A stretch of 11,255 bases of DNA from WTAW01 sp050124775 (GCA_050124775.1 JASFEP010000113.1:1-11255); one strand, 5' to 3'. Positions 1 through 7,034 are shown, numbered from the stretch's first letter. Made by a program: numbers and translations. Notes: generated by a model not told the origin, from the sequence alone.

Positions 1-96
1 GTCAGACGAATTTTTAAAACGAAGGCCAGCGTCATCGCAGCTGGTCTGATTCACGCTTCAGATCCAAAATATCAGGCTTCAAAGGCCGAAAGTCAA

Positions 97-1080
97 TTGG
101 CTGCACAAAAATCCTATTTCTCGATCTCGAGCCTTGATTTCTGGAAAGCTTTCTTGATAACCATGCGGCCCTACCTGATTTTCGTCTCCGGCGCTGCAGG
201 GCTTGTTGGCCTGGCATTCATCGAGTCTCCTCATCCGGCGAAAATAATTCTCGCCTTTTTCCCGCTTTTTGTTTCTTATGGATTAGGGCAGGCGCTGACG
301 GATTGTTTTCAGACGGACACCGATGCGATCTCGTCCCCCTATCGCCCCTTGGTCCAGGGGACTCTTTCAAAAAAACAGGTTCTGATTGTAAGTATCTCTG
401 GGTTAATGATCGGAATCTTGATCCTAGCCTACCTGAATCCGCTCATTCTTGTGCCCGGAATTGCGGCAGTTCTGGGCCTCCTGGGATACACATTCTTCAA
501 AAAAAGATGGTGGGCCGGGCCCTTTTGGAATTCCTGGATCGTTGCACTCCTGCCGGCTATGGGTTGGATGACCGGTGTCGAGGAGCACTTTGCTTCTGTT
601 CCTTCAATAATGAAAGATGGAGTCCTGGCATTCATTTTTGCAGTTGCAGCTGTTTTTTTCGGATACGGCAACTTCGTTGTCATGGGTTACCTCAAGGACA
701 TAACTGCGGACAGAGAAACAGGATACCGGACATTTCCCGTCGTTTTCGGCTGGAGAGCCACAGCGGTCTTCAGCGATATTTTGGCTGTAGCAGCAGCAAT
801 TTTCACAGGTTCAGCTTTATATAGAGCACATACCAACCTATTTGCCATCTCGATTTTTCTTATGGGACTGGCTGTGAATCTCTCGGCGCAAGTCAAGATC
901 CATCGCACCCGCGATGAGGCCAAGGCTTACGGACCCATTTCCAATGTGGTCCGGGCCTTTATCCTCTATGCCCTGGCCATCGTTATCGCCTTCAAACCGC
1001 ACTGGTTAGGTTTTATGGCGGTCTTTTACCTTGCTTTCGAGGCGACGTTGAAATACAGACCCGAAAAAACACAGGTGTAG
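97..1080 (+). CDS. UbiA-family prenyltransferase (integral membrane)
   Basis: Predicted polytopic membrane enzyme that transfers an isoprenyl chain from a prenyl diphosphate to an acceptor. Two Asp-rich motifs typical of the UbiA superfamily are visible: TDCFQTDTDAISSPYRP at residues 68-84 (D69, D74, D76) and KDITADRETGYRTFP at 200-214 (D201, D205), which bind Mg-diphosphate. The spacing and the PYRP and FPVVFG flanks resemble the chlorophyll-synthase/UbiA branch, but nothing else here suggests photosynthesis. Hydrophobic stretches account for about eight or nine membrane helices; 327 residues is normal for the family. The TTG start at 97 has only a weak upstream AAAGG, and the same frame is open back to base 1, so the true start may lie outside the window. 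It is the first visible gene of a tight operon, with a 4-base gap to the lipid kinase. Acceptor and prenyl length cannot be inferred. Family call is firm; start is uncertain. Confidence 0.85.
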   Translation: MAAQKSYFSISSLDFWKAFLITMRPYLIFVSGAAGLVGLAFIESPHPAKIILAFFPLFVSYGLGQALTDCFQTDTDAISSPYRPLVQGTLSKKQVLIVSISGLMIGILILAYLNPLILVPGIAAVLGLLGYTFFKKRWWAGPFWNSWIVALLPAMGWMTGVEEHFASVPSIMKDGVLAFIFAVAAVFFGYGNFVVMGYLKDITADRETGYRTFPVVFGWRATAVFSDILAVAAAIFTGSALYRAHTNLFAISIFLMGLAVNLSAQVKIHRTRDEAKAYGPISNVVRAFILYALAIVIAFKPHWLGFMAVFYLAFEATLKYRPEKTQV

Positions 1081-1084
1081 GACA

Positions 1085-2098
1085 ATGATCATTCTGCTCA
1101 ACAAATACTGCAACGGCACAGGGGGCCTTGAGAAATGGCGCAAACTGAGGTTTGATCTGGAGAAGAACTACCTGGGAAAAGATTATTCGATCGTCTCCGG
1201 GTTCAAGGAATTTAAGGCGACATATAAAAAGAAGTTCGAAAGGGGAGAGCGAGTGTTCGTTGCTGCTGGAGGAGATGGGACGGTCAATTTTCTCCTCAAC
1301 CAGCTCATGGATCTGGGAAATGGTTCGCAGAAGGAACTCGTTCTCGGTGCAATCGGACTGGGTTCGAGCAATGATTTTCACAAATCTTTTTTGAGAAAGG
1401 ACAACGGTCAATCTTCGGGGGATGTTTATGGTCTTACCCCCAATGCTCGTAACAAACCATCCCTTACAAAGTCCAGAATTCAGACTCACGGTAATGGCAG
1501 AGTTCCCGTGAAGCTGAATTATGAACAGGCCAAACTTCATAACGTAGGTCTCGTGGACTATGAAGATCTGGATAACCGTAATCATCGCAGATATTTTATC
1601 GTCAACTGCAGCGTAGGTTTGATCGCCCAGGCCAATCATCTCTTCAACTCCGATGACAGGGTCGTCAGTTGGCTAAAGCCCAAGTGGGTCGAAGGGACGA
1701 TTTGGTACGCGGCCCTCGAGACACTCTTTACGGCAAAAAATATTCCCACCAGACTCCAAATCGGTGACGAGAGAGTTGAAACCGAACTCACCACCATGAG
1801 CGTTTTTATCAATCCCAACGTCAGCGGAAATTTCCGTTATGATCTCGAGATCTCGCCGCAGAGTGACTATTTGGGAGTCGCACTGTGCGAGAAGATGGGT
1901 CTTCCCGCGCGTGTGCGAACCATAGTTTCAATGACACAGGGAAAATTTGTGGGATTGCCCAAAACGCGAGCCTGGCGTGCCAGAGCCATCGAAATCGCTC
2001 CATCCACGCCCATTGCACTGGAGATGGACGGAGAAGTGTCTCTCGCCCGTCGCATTCGGATCAGACTTCTCCGTAAAGCCTTGAGGGTGTGTCAATGA
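1085..2098 (+). CDS. Diacylglycerol kinase-family lipid kinase (DAGK/LCB5-like)
   Basis: Predicted soluble or membrane-peripheral ATP-dependent kinase of the diacylglycerol/sphingosine kinase family, which phosphorylates a lipid hydroxyl. The signature AGGDGTVNFLLNQL (GGDGT at residues 62-66) is the nucleotide-binding loop. It is followed by GAIGLGSSNDFHKSF (about 89-103), the family's glycine-rich GxGxxNDF segment. The C-terminal DGE motif (MDGEVSL) is also typical. Length of 337 residues suits bacterial members such as YegS and DgkB. The insert between about residues 105 and 145 is polar and less familiar. The ATG start lies 4 bases after the prenyltransferase stop, and its stop overlaps the next start as ATGA, so translational coupling is likely. 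Substrate is unknown: diacylglycerol is the default, but in this operon a prenylated or otherwise modified lipid alcohol is possible (inference). Confidence 0.87.
   Translation: MIILLNKYCNGTGGLEKWRKLRFDLEKNYLGKDYSIVSGFKEFKATYKKKFERGERVFVAAGGDGTVNFLLNQLMDLGNGSQKELVLGAIGLGSSNDFHKSFLRKDNGQSSGDVYGLTPNARNKPSLTKSRIQTHGNGRVPVKLNYEQAKLHNVGLVDYEDLDNRNHRRYFIVNCSVGLIAQANHLFNSDDRVVSWLKPKWVEGTIWYAALETLFTAKNIPTRLQIGDERVETELTTMSVFINPNVSGNFRYDLEISPQSDYLGVALCEKMGLPARVRTIVSMTQGKFVGLPKTRAWRARAIEIAPSTPIALEMDGEVSLARRIRIRLLRKALRVCQ
2083..2087 (+). promoter_or_regulatory. Ribosome binding site deciding the ThiL-like start
   Basis: GAGGG sits 7 bases before the ATG at 2095. A GTG at 2089 in the same frame would leave only one base of spacing, so ATG 2095 is preferred. 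That ATG overlaps the kinase stop by 4 bases (ATGA). Confidence 0.6.
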
Positions 2099-3141
2099 TG
2101 GACCAAATCTTCGAAAACAGGGCAATCGATAGAATTGCCGGAAATTTTCTAAAATCGCCCCATAAGATCGGCAATACACACGAATCGGATGCGGAAATCA
2201 TAGAATTGGGAGATAGCAGCAAAAATTACCTGGCGGTCACAACCGACGCTCTTGTCGAGGAGGTCGCAAGCGGCCTGTATGACGATCCCCATTTTATCGG
2301 TTGGATGCTGGCCATGGTCAATTTTTCGGATCTGGCGGCCGTGGGAGCGGATCCCTTGGGTTTGCTGCTGACCATCTCCTATTCTCCAGATTCGACTAAA
2401 AATTTTATCACCAAACTTGCCCGGGGTGTTTCCGATGCGTGCAGCGAGATCAACACATTTGTCCTAGGAGGAGATACCAACCAGGGCAGAGATCTACTGC
2501 TTTCCGGTTGTGCCGTCGGGCTCGTTCCCAAGCAATGCGCTATGACACGGCTGGGGGCCAAGGTCGGCGACCGACTCTACATAACTTATCCTGCAGGCTT
2601 GGGAAATATTTATGCTTTTCTAAAACTCAGCCGGATGAATCGGCTTCTCCCTGGATCGTTCTACAGACCTGTCGCACGGATCAGGGAGGGTCGAGTGATC
2701 CGCAATTATGCCAGCAGCTGTATGGACTCGAGTGACGGTGTCCTTCACACCGTCGATACGCTTATGAGGCTCAACGGCCGCCGGTTTATCCTTTACGATA
2801 ACTGGGGTCGGATCCTCCATCCGATGGCTTACCGAATAACACGTTTGAAGCGGATCCCGCCGTGGCTGGTTTTGGCCGGGATTCACGGGGAATATGAGCT
2901 CGTTTTTACAGTCAGCACATCTAAGGAGCGAGAATTCCTCGCTGTCGCAAAAAGAATCGGTTGGAAACCTCTTTTGATCGGAGAAGTTAGCGAGGGGCTT
3001 GGAGTGAGTATAAAAAATTCGAGAGGATTGATCCCCCTGGATACAGCAAGTATACGAAATCTGTCAGAGTATGCCGGCTCCGATCCTCGAACTTATGTCA
3101 AAGAGCTAATTCAGATGGCGGCGGCATCGGGGATCCATTGA
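2095..3141 (+). CDS. ThiL/PurM-like (AIR synthase-related) protein
   Basis: Member of the PurM/ThiL/SelD superfamily, ATP-using enzymes with an N-terminal AIRS and a C-terminal AIRS_C domain. With the ATG at 2095 the protein has 348 residues. ThiL-like signposts in order are: acidic SDAEIIEL (31-38), TTDALVEEV (49-57), NFSDLAAVGADP (76-87), GGDTNQG (125-131), GAKVGDRLYIT (154-164), and MDSSDGVLHTVD in the C-terminal half, matching ThiL's SDGL element. Two differences stand out. The N-terminal GDDAAV-type metal/ATP element is altered, and ThiL's GEDYEL motif reads HGEYEL. ThiL makes thiamine diphosphate, but no thiamine gene is nearby and all neighbours suggest lipid or isoprenoid chemistry, so a recruited kinase or ATP-dependent activity on another phosphorylated substrate is plausible. 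Thiamine-monophosphate kinase remains possible. I give no gene symbol for that reason. Confidence 0.78.
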   Translation: MMDQIFENRAIDRIAGNFLKSPHKIGNTHESDAEIIELGDSSKNYLAVTTDALVEEVASGLYDDPHFIGWMLAMVNFSDLAAVGADPLGLLLTISYSPDSTKNFITKLARGVSDACSEINTFVLGGDTNQGRDLLLSGCAVGLVPKQCAMTRLGAKVGDRLYITYPAGLGNIYAFLKLSRMNRLLPGSFYRPVARIREGRVIRNYASSCMDSSDGVLHTVDTLMRLNGRRFILYDNWGRILHPMAYRITRLKRIPPWLVLAGIHGEYELVFTVSTSKEREFLAVAKRIGWKPLLIGEVSEGLGVSIKNSRGLIPLDTASIRNLSEYAGSDPRTYVKELIQMAAASGIH

Positions 3142-3154
3142 TAGGAGATGACTC

Positions 3155-4027
3155 ATGAGAAAACACGTGCTTAAGCTTGAAGATAAAGTTGTCATTATTA
3201 CTGGTGCTGCAGGAGGGATAGGCCGGGCTGTAGCACGTCTCTTTGCCCATCATGGGGCTATCCTTGTGCTTACAGACATTAGAGAGAATGCCCTGCATGA
3301 ATTGCGCAATTCCCTCGTCAAGTCTGGAGCTAAGACATATACGGCTGAACATAATGTTTCAGACCCAAAATCGTGGCATTCTCTCATGTGGAGGGTCGTA
3401 GAAATATACGGCCGTGTCGACATCTTAGTGAACAATGCTGGAGTCGTACAACCCGGAGCAGCTGAGGTCCTGCCGATCCATAAAATCCACCGACAGGTTT
3501 TCGTGAATTTTTTGGGAACCGTATATGGTTGTCAGGCTGCCTTGCGTGTGATGAAAGCCCAGGGAAGTGGCAAGATCATTAACGTGGCGTCTCTAGGCGG
3601 GATCGTCCCCATGCCAGGAGAGGCGGTCTACAGTGCAACGAAGTCGGCCATCCGGGCCTACAGTTTTTCACTCTATGCGGAATTGCTCGATTCACCTGTC
3701 GAGGTCACGGCCGTCTGTCCCGATTCTGTGGCCACGCCTCAGTTGGCATATGAGCTCAGACACGACGATGCCGTGATGTCCTTTATCGGAGAGCCTTTGA
3801 AACCGGAACGCGTAGCAAAGGGTATTCTCGATGCCGCACTCAATGACAAACCTGAAAAACTGATCCCGTCGGGAATGGGCATTTTTGTGCGGATAGGGAT
3901 GGCTTTGCCCAGAATATTTTTCGCTCTGTACCCCATCTTTAAAAAGATCGGACGAAGAACGATGGAAAAATTGAGAAGGGAGGAAAAGGAAAATGACGCT
4001 TACACTCTCAGCTTCGGTGACTTATAG
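3155..4027 (+). CDS. Short-chain dehydrogenase/reductase, NAD-type
   Basis: Classical SDR oxidoreductase of 290 residues interconverting an alcohol and a carbonyl. Visible elements are the cofactor loop TGAAGGIG (16-23), Asp41 at the end of the second strand (VLTDIR), NNAG (93-96), Ser146 in NVASLGG, and the catalytic pair Y159-x3-K163 (YSATK). Asp41 predicts preference for NAD(H), because it would repel the NADP 2'-phosphate. The C-terminal extension from about residue 240 has a hydrophobic stretch (VRIGMALPRIFFALYPIF) and a basic tail, suggesting membrane association. An AGGAG lies 7 bases before the ATG, and the gap to the previous gene is 13 bases. The last 35 bases overlap the next gene in another frame. 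Together with the second SDR of this operon it could catalyse opposite or successive redox steps. Substrate unknown. Confidence 0.87.
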   Translation: MRKHVLKLEDKVVIITGAAGGIGRAVARLFAHHGAILVLTDIRENALHELRNSLVKSGAKTYTAEHNVSDPKSWHSLMWRVVEIYGRVDILVNNAGVVQPGAAEVLPIHKIHRQVFVNFLGTVYGCQAALRVMKAQGSGKIINVASLGGIVPMPGEAVYSATKSAIRAYSFSLYAELLDSPVEVTAVCPDSVATPQLAYELRHDDAVMSFIGEPLKPERVAKGILDAALNDKPEKLIPSGMGIFVRIGMALPRIFFALYPIFKKIGRRTMEKLRREEKENDAYTLSFGDL

Positions 4028-4496
4028 AATATTGAGGAGATTGGGAGGCATTCGTCCGAGAACGAAAAAAGTCATCCCTGCCATTGCCGTGATGGAATTG
4101 GCGGTCGCTTTCGGCATTATCGCTTTTTGGGTGGCCTTCTTCTCTACGGATGTGGTGAGCATCGAGGACTCCCGTTTGAAAGAGGTCTATTACGCTTTTG
4201 AGTCGGCCTTCCCAGTGGCGGATTTTTATCTGGCGTTCATGTTGATCATAGGTGCCATTGGATTGTTGAAGAAAAAATTATACGGCACCGTGTTCTCTCT
4301 TATGGGGGGAGCATCGCTCATATTCCTTGGCCTCTTGGATGTGTCCTTCAACACACAGCAGGGAATCTATTTTTTAGGTTTGGAAGAGGCGGTGATGAAT
4401 ATTTTAATCAACTCTCTCTGCATCGGATTCGGAGCTTACCTCATCCGGGCGATGTGGAAACAAAGTCGTTATCAGACTTTCAGCCATGCTTCATAA
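3993..4496 (+). CDS. Small four-helix membrane protein of unknown function
   Basis: I do not recognise a named family. The 167-residue product has four predicted membrane helices at about 27-50, 74-92, 97-117 and 131-152, a basic N-terminus (YRILRRLGGIRPRTKK) and a short polar C-terminus. No metal-binding or catalytic motif is evident; an acidic loop (about 57-71) lies between helices 1 and 2. The ATG at 3993 is preceded by purine-rich AGGGAGG and AAGGA, supporting this start even though it lies inside the preceding SDR gene (35-base overlap). This degree of overlap implies tightly coupled translation. Being sandwiched between two dehydrogenases suggests a structural or anchoring role for the pathway, or transport or small-molecule modification in the membrane (inference). 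Confidence 0.7.
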   Translation: MTLTLSASVTYRILRRLGGIRPRTKKVIPAIAVMELAVAFGIIAFWVAFFSTDVVSIEDSRLKEVYYAFESAFPVADFYLAFMLIIGAIGLLKKKLYGTVFSLMGGASLIFLGLLDVSFNTQQGIYFLGLEEAVMNILINSLCIGFGAYLIRAMWKQSRYQTFSHAS

Positions 4497-4497
4497 A

Positions 4498-4504
4498 AGG
4501 GGGG
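4498..4504 (+). promoter_or_regulatory. Ribosome binding site deciding the second SDR start
   Basis: AGGGGGG lies 5 bases before the ATG at 4510. An in-frame ATG at 4486 would start inside the preceding gene without a comparable site, and it would add eight residues ahead of the normal SDR N-terminus. The downstream start is therefore preferred. Confidence 0.55.
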
Positions 4505-4509
4505 ATACT

Positions 4510-5373
4510 ATGGCTGAAATTCGAGGGAAGAAGGTCCTGATCACGGGGGCCTCTTCAGGGATAGGGAGGGCCCTCGCATTTGCGATGGCCGAAAAAGGGG
4601 CAGTGCTGGCTCTTGCGGCCAGGAGAGAAGGCCGTCTGGAAAATGTCGCCTCGGACATCAGCACTGCCTTCTCCCATCTCCCCAAACCCCTCGTTTTCCC
4701 CTGTGACATCGCGGTTAAGGAAAATGTGAGCTGGCTCATAGAAGAATCCATAAAGTCGATGGGGAGGATCGATATCTTGGTGAATAACGCGGGGATCGGT
4801 GTTTACGGCTTTACGGAAAGAATGTCGACAGCGGATTTTCGGAAAATCTTGGCAGTCAATTTTTTCGGAGCCGTTCACTGTATTCTTGAAGTTCTCCCTC
4901 ATATGACACAAAGAGGGGAGGGGTGTGTGGTAAATATCGCCTCTGTGGCAGCAAAATATGGTGTTCCCTATCTGGGTGCATACGGTGCAGGGAAAGCGGC
5001 GCTCGCCGTGTTGAGCCAGAGCTTGAGGGCCGAGCTCTCAGGGAGTGGCGTCTCTGTCGTGGTTGTATATCCCGGATATACGCAGACCGAGTTTTTTGCC
5101 AAGGAAAAACACGTGGGAGGGGGACGCCGGCCGGCCGGGCCTTATGAGTCTCCCCGCCGAGTGGCAAAAAAAATCATTCGGGGCATAGAAAAAAATAAAA
5201 AAGAGATTGTTTTGACCACAAAAGGCAAGGTTTTGTCGGCAACTAAGGGAGTGCTGCCTCGGTTAGTCGACAAGGCCATGGCAAGAATTGCCCAGAGATT
5301 AAAAGACCCAAAGGAGGGTTCGGATGAGCAAACCAAAGTTACAGATTATCGTGCTTTTTCAAAACTTGGGTGA
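4510..5373 (+). CDS. Short-chain dehydrogenase/reductase, NADP-type
   Basis: Second classical SDR of the operon, 287 residues from the ATG at 4510. Motifs are TGASSGIG (12-19), basic AARRE (36-40) after the second strand, NNAG (92-95), Ser145 in NIASVAA, and Y158-x3-K162 (YGAGK). The Arg38/Arg39 pair predicts NADP(H), in contrast to the Asp-bearing NAD-type SDR upstream. The layout resembles general acyl/lipid ketoreductases of the SDR superfamily (YqjQ/DltE-like), which is not enough to name a substrate. The tail from about residue 215 is strongly basic. The gap to the membrane protein is 13 bases, and the last 50 bases overlap the radical SAM gene in another frame. The final 16 codons therefore also encode that gene's first residues, and the strong AAGGAGGG site used by the next gene lies just upstream of the overlap. 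Confidence 0.88.
   Translation: MAEIRGKKVLITGASSGIGRALAFAMAEKGAVLALAARREGRLENVASDISTAFSHLPKPLVFPCDIAVKENVSWLIEESIKSMGRIDILVNNAGIGVYGFTERMSTADFRKILAVNFFGAVHCILEVLPHMTQRGEGCVVNIASVAAKYGVPYLGAYGAGKAALAVLSQSLRAELSGSGVSVVVVYPGYTQTEFFAKEKHVGGGRRPAGPYESPRRVAKKIIRGIEKNKKEIVLTTKGKVLSATKGVLPRLVDKAMARIAQRLKDPKEGSDEQTKVTDYRAFSKLG
5311..5318 (+). promoter_or_regulatory. Strong ribosome binding site for the radical SAM gene
   Basis: AAGGAGGG is an almost perfect anti-16S match, 5 bases before the ATG at 5324. It lies inside the SDR coding region and supports the start that creates the 50-base overlap. Confidence 0.7.
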
Positions 5374-6760
5374 CAGCGAAGCGTATTTCGCGAGGTCTCC
5401 GGCGCCTCCTCTCGCGGGCGCTCTGGTTGCCGGGCTTACGCCGGATATCGTCGAGGTCGATCTTCTCCATGAGATGGTGAGGCCCATCGATTACGACACG
5501 GATGCGGATTTTATCGCCCTCAGCTTCATGGACTATTGTGCGCCCCATGCGTATGAGGTCGCCAGGAAGTTTAAAAAACTCGGAAAGACGGTCGTTGCTG
5601 GGGGTAAATATGCTTCGACCTTTCCCCAAGAGGTCATCCCCCATATGGACTCTGTGATTGTGGGCGAGGCTGAACAGGTCTGGCCCAGAGCCGTTGAAGA
5701 TATGGTAAGAGGAAGACTGCAGAAGATTTATGAGGCGCCCTTTGCGCCGCCCCTGGATAACATCCCGCCGCCGCGCTACGACCTTATCGAGCCGGACTAT
5801 GCAGTTCCAGTTGTGACTGAAGCGACGAGGGGTTGTAAATACACTTGCAGCTTCTGTCAGCTTACGATCGAGCGCAAGCCCTTTCGAATGAGGCCGATAG
5901 GGGATGTGCTCCGCGACCTGACAGCGACGGAAAAGCTTCCCTTTGCAAAGCGCAAGCTAGCCATGCTCCTGGATAACAATCTGGGCGGTGATCTCGGCTA
6001 CGCCAAAGAGCTGCTCAAAGAGATCGCCAAGCTCAAGCTGTGGGGTTTGGGGGCTCAATTCAGCTTCGACTGTCTCCACGATGATACGTTTCTCGACCTG
6101 CTCGTTGAGGCACACTGCGGAATGGCCTTTATCGGACTCGAGTCGTTGAACGAGCCGAGCCTTGCCGCTGTCCACAAGAAGCAGAACAAGGTTGAAGAAT
6201 ACAAGGAGCTATTCATAAAGCTCAAGGAACGGGGGATCCTGACATTCACAGGAATGATGCTGGCTCTCGATGAGGATACTCCTGAATATTACAAGGATTT
6301 GCCAAAAAAGCTCGATGAGATCGACCCGAGCTCCATTCTTCTCTCCATCTCCATCCCGATTCCCGGAACTCCCTTCCATCAGCAGATCGTCCGAGAGGGC
6401 CGCATTATGGATAGTGATCTCTCCCATTATGAAGGGGACCACCTGGTTTTTAAACCGAAAAGCGTTAAAGAAGAGGATGTTTTTTCTGCATTTCGTCACA
6501 TCAATGAGTCCTTCTACTCCTGGAAAAGCATCTTGAAGAGGTGGTTCCGTTTCACCATCAAGCAGAATAAAGGCAGAAATGCTTTCCGCCGGATATTACG
6601 GGGAGCGCTGCTTTCGATGATCTTGCTCAAGCTATCCATATTCCAGAAAGATCATGCTCAGAAACGCGTTTATCCTATGATACATTCCGATCAGAAAACA
6701 CCCATTCCACTCTTCCAGAAAATAAAAATAAGGCTCAGGCACCTATTTCAATGGGAATAA
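5324..6760 (+). CDS. Radical SAM protein with cobalamin-binding-like N-terminus
   Basis: Predicted [4Fe-4S] radical S-adenosylmethionine enzyme of 478 residues. The cluster motif CKYTCSFC gives C171, C175 and C178 (CxxxCxxC). The N-terminal ~140 residues match the Rossmann-like B12-binding domain of class B-type enzymes: ADFIALSFMDY, VVAGGKYASTFP and the domain-ending DSVIVGEAEQVW are visible. The common GGxHAT reads GGKYAST, and no DxHxxG histidine is seen, as is usual for radical SAM methylases. The body (160-390) carries typical barrel elements such as MAFIGLESLNE and GTPFHQQ. The C-terminal ~80 residues are basic and hydrophobic (SWKSILKRWFRF, ALLSMILLKLSIF), suggesting membrane attachment. 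Relatives of this architecture (HpnJ, HpnR, BchE) act on lipids or tetrapyrroles by methylation, ring or C-C chemistry; a lipid/isoprenoid substrate fits this operon (inference). Last gene of the operon. Confidence 0.9.
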   Translation: MSKPKLQIIVLFQNLGDSEAYFARSPAPPLAGALVAGLTPDIVEVDLLHEMVRPIDYDTDADFIALSFMDYCAPHAYEVARKFKKLGKTVVAGGKYASTFPQEVIPHMDSVIVGEAEQVWPRAVEDMVRGRLQKIYEAPFAPPLDNIPPPRYDLIEPDYAVPVVTEATRGCKYTCSFCQLTIERKPFRMRPIGDVLRDLTATEKLPFAKRKLAMLLDNNLGGDLGYAKELLKEIAKLKLWGLGAQFSFDCLHDDTFLDLLVEAHCGMAFIGLESLNEPSLAAVHKKQNKVEEYKELFIKLKERGILTFTGMMLALDEDTPEYYKDLPKKLDEIDPSSILLSISIPIPGTPFHQQIVREGRIMDSDLSHYEGDHLVFKPKSVKEEDVFSAFRHINESFYSWKSILKRWFRFTIKQNKGRNAFRRILRGALLSMILLKLSIFQKDHAQKRVYPMIHSDQKTPIPLFQKIKIRLRHLFQWE

Positions 6761-6794
6761 AGAGTGGGACCTGGCAACGATTTTTTCATCGGTT

Positions 6795-6989
6795 TTACCG
6801 GTAGATCTCACGTCTGTGCCCGATCTCAAAAATTTAAATCTCCGATGTTTCATCTTCTATGAAATAGACAATTTTGTAGTCACTCTGTCGGATGCGGTAA
6901 AGGTTCCGAATGGATAGCTTCTCAGATCCACGAGGTCTAGGATCTTGAGCAAGAGATTGGATGCGGTTTGTAATTCTTTTTAGGTTCAT
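6795..6989 (-). pseudogene. RelE/ParE-family toxin remnant with in-frame stop
   Basis: Reading the minus strand from the ATG at 6989-6987 gives a recognisable RelE-type toxin C-terminal half. Visible stretches are NRIQSLAQDPRPRGSEKL, LYRIRQSDYKIVYFIED and, after an in-frame TAA at 6836-6834, IFEIGHRREIYR followed by the natural stop. The DPRPxG, YRIRxxDYxIVY and GHRxxxYR segments are hallmarks of the family. The stop removes the conserved C-terminal strand, and the first ~20 residues expected for an intact toxin are not readable in this frame. Without readthrough the product would be 51 residues. No antitoxin gene is found upstream on the same strand within 100 bases. I infer a decayed, orphan toxin gene. 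Confidence 0.75.
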
Positions 6990-7034
6990 TTGAGGAGTTT
7001 TTTCTCTAAATAGGTGCTTGTTCCCCCTTTTTTC

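Noticed and set aside
303..824. 173-codon plus-strand frame inside the prenyltransferase gene
   Set aside because: Cys-, Ser- and Arg-rich composition, no domain, and fully contained in a gene with both Asp-rich motifs.
1013..1639. 208-codon open frame on the minus strand opposite the lipid kinase
   Set aside because: It is antisense to a gene with clear GGDGT and NDF motifs, lacks a recognisable domain and has no ribosome site; it is a shadow frame.
2095..3141. Naming the ThiL-like gene thiL
   Set aside because: Key motifs differ and no thiamine gene is nearby; the family is clear but the specific function is not.
4555..4911. 118-codon minus-strand frame opposite the second SDR
   Set aside because: No recognisable motif; it mirrors the conserved SDR core, which explains the absence of stops.
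97..6760. Assigning the operon to hopanoid, bacteriochlorophyll or ladderane biosynthesis
   Set aside because: Only generic family resemblance (UbiA, B12 radical SAM) supports these; no squalene/hopene cyclase, tetrapyrrole or fatty-acid-synthase gene is present.
6779..6793. CGAT/ATCG mini-hairpin around a T-run after the operon
   Set aside because: The stem is only 4 bp and the T-run lies in the loop rather than after the stem, so it is not a credible intrinsic terminator.
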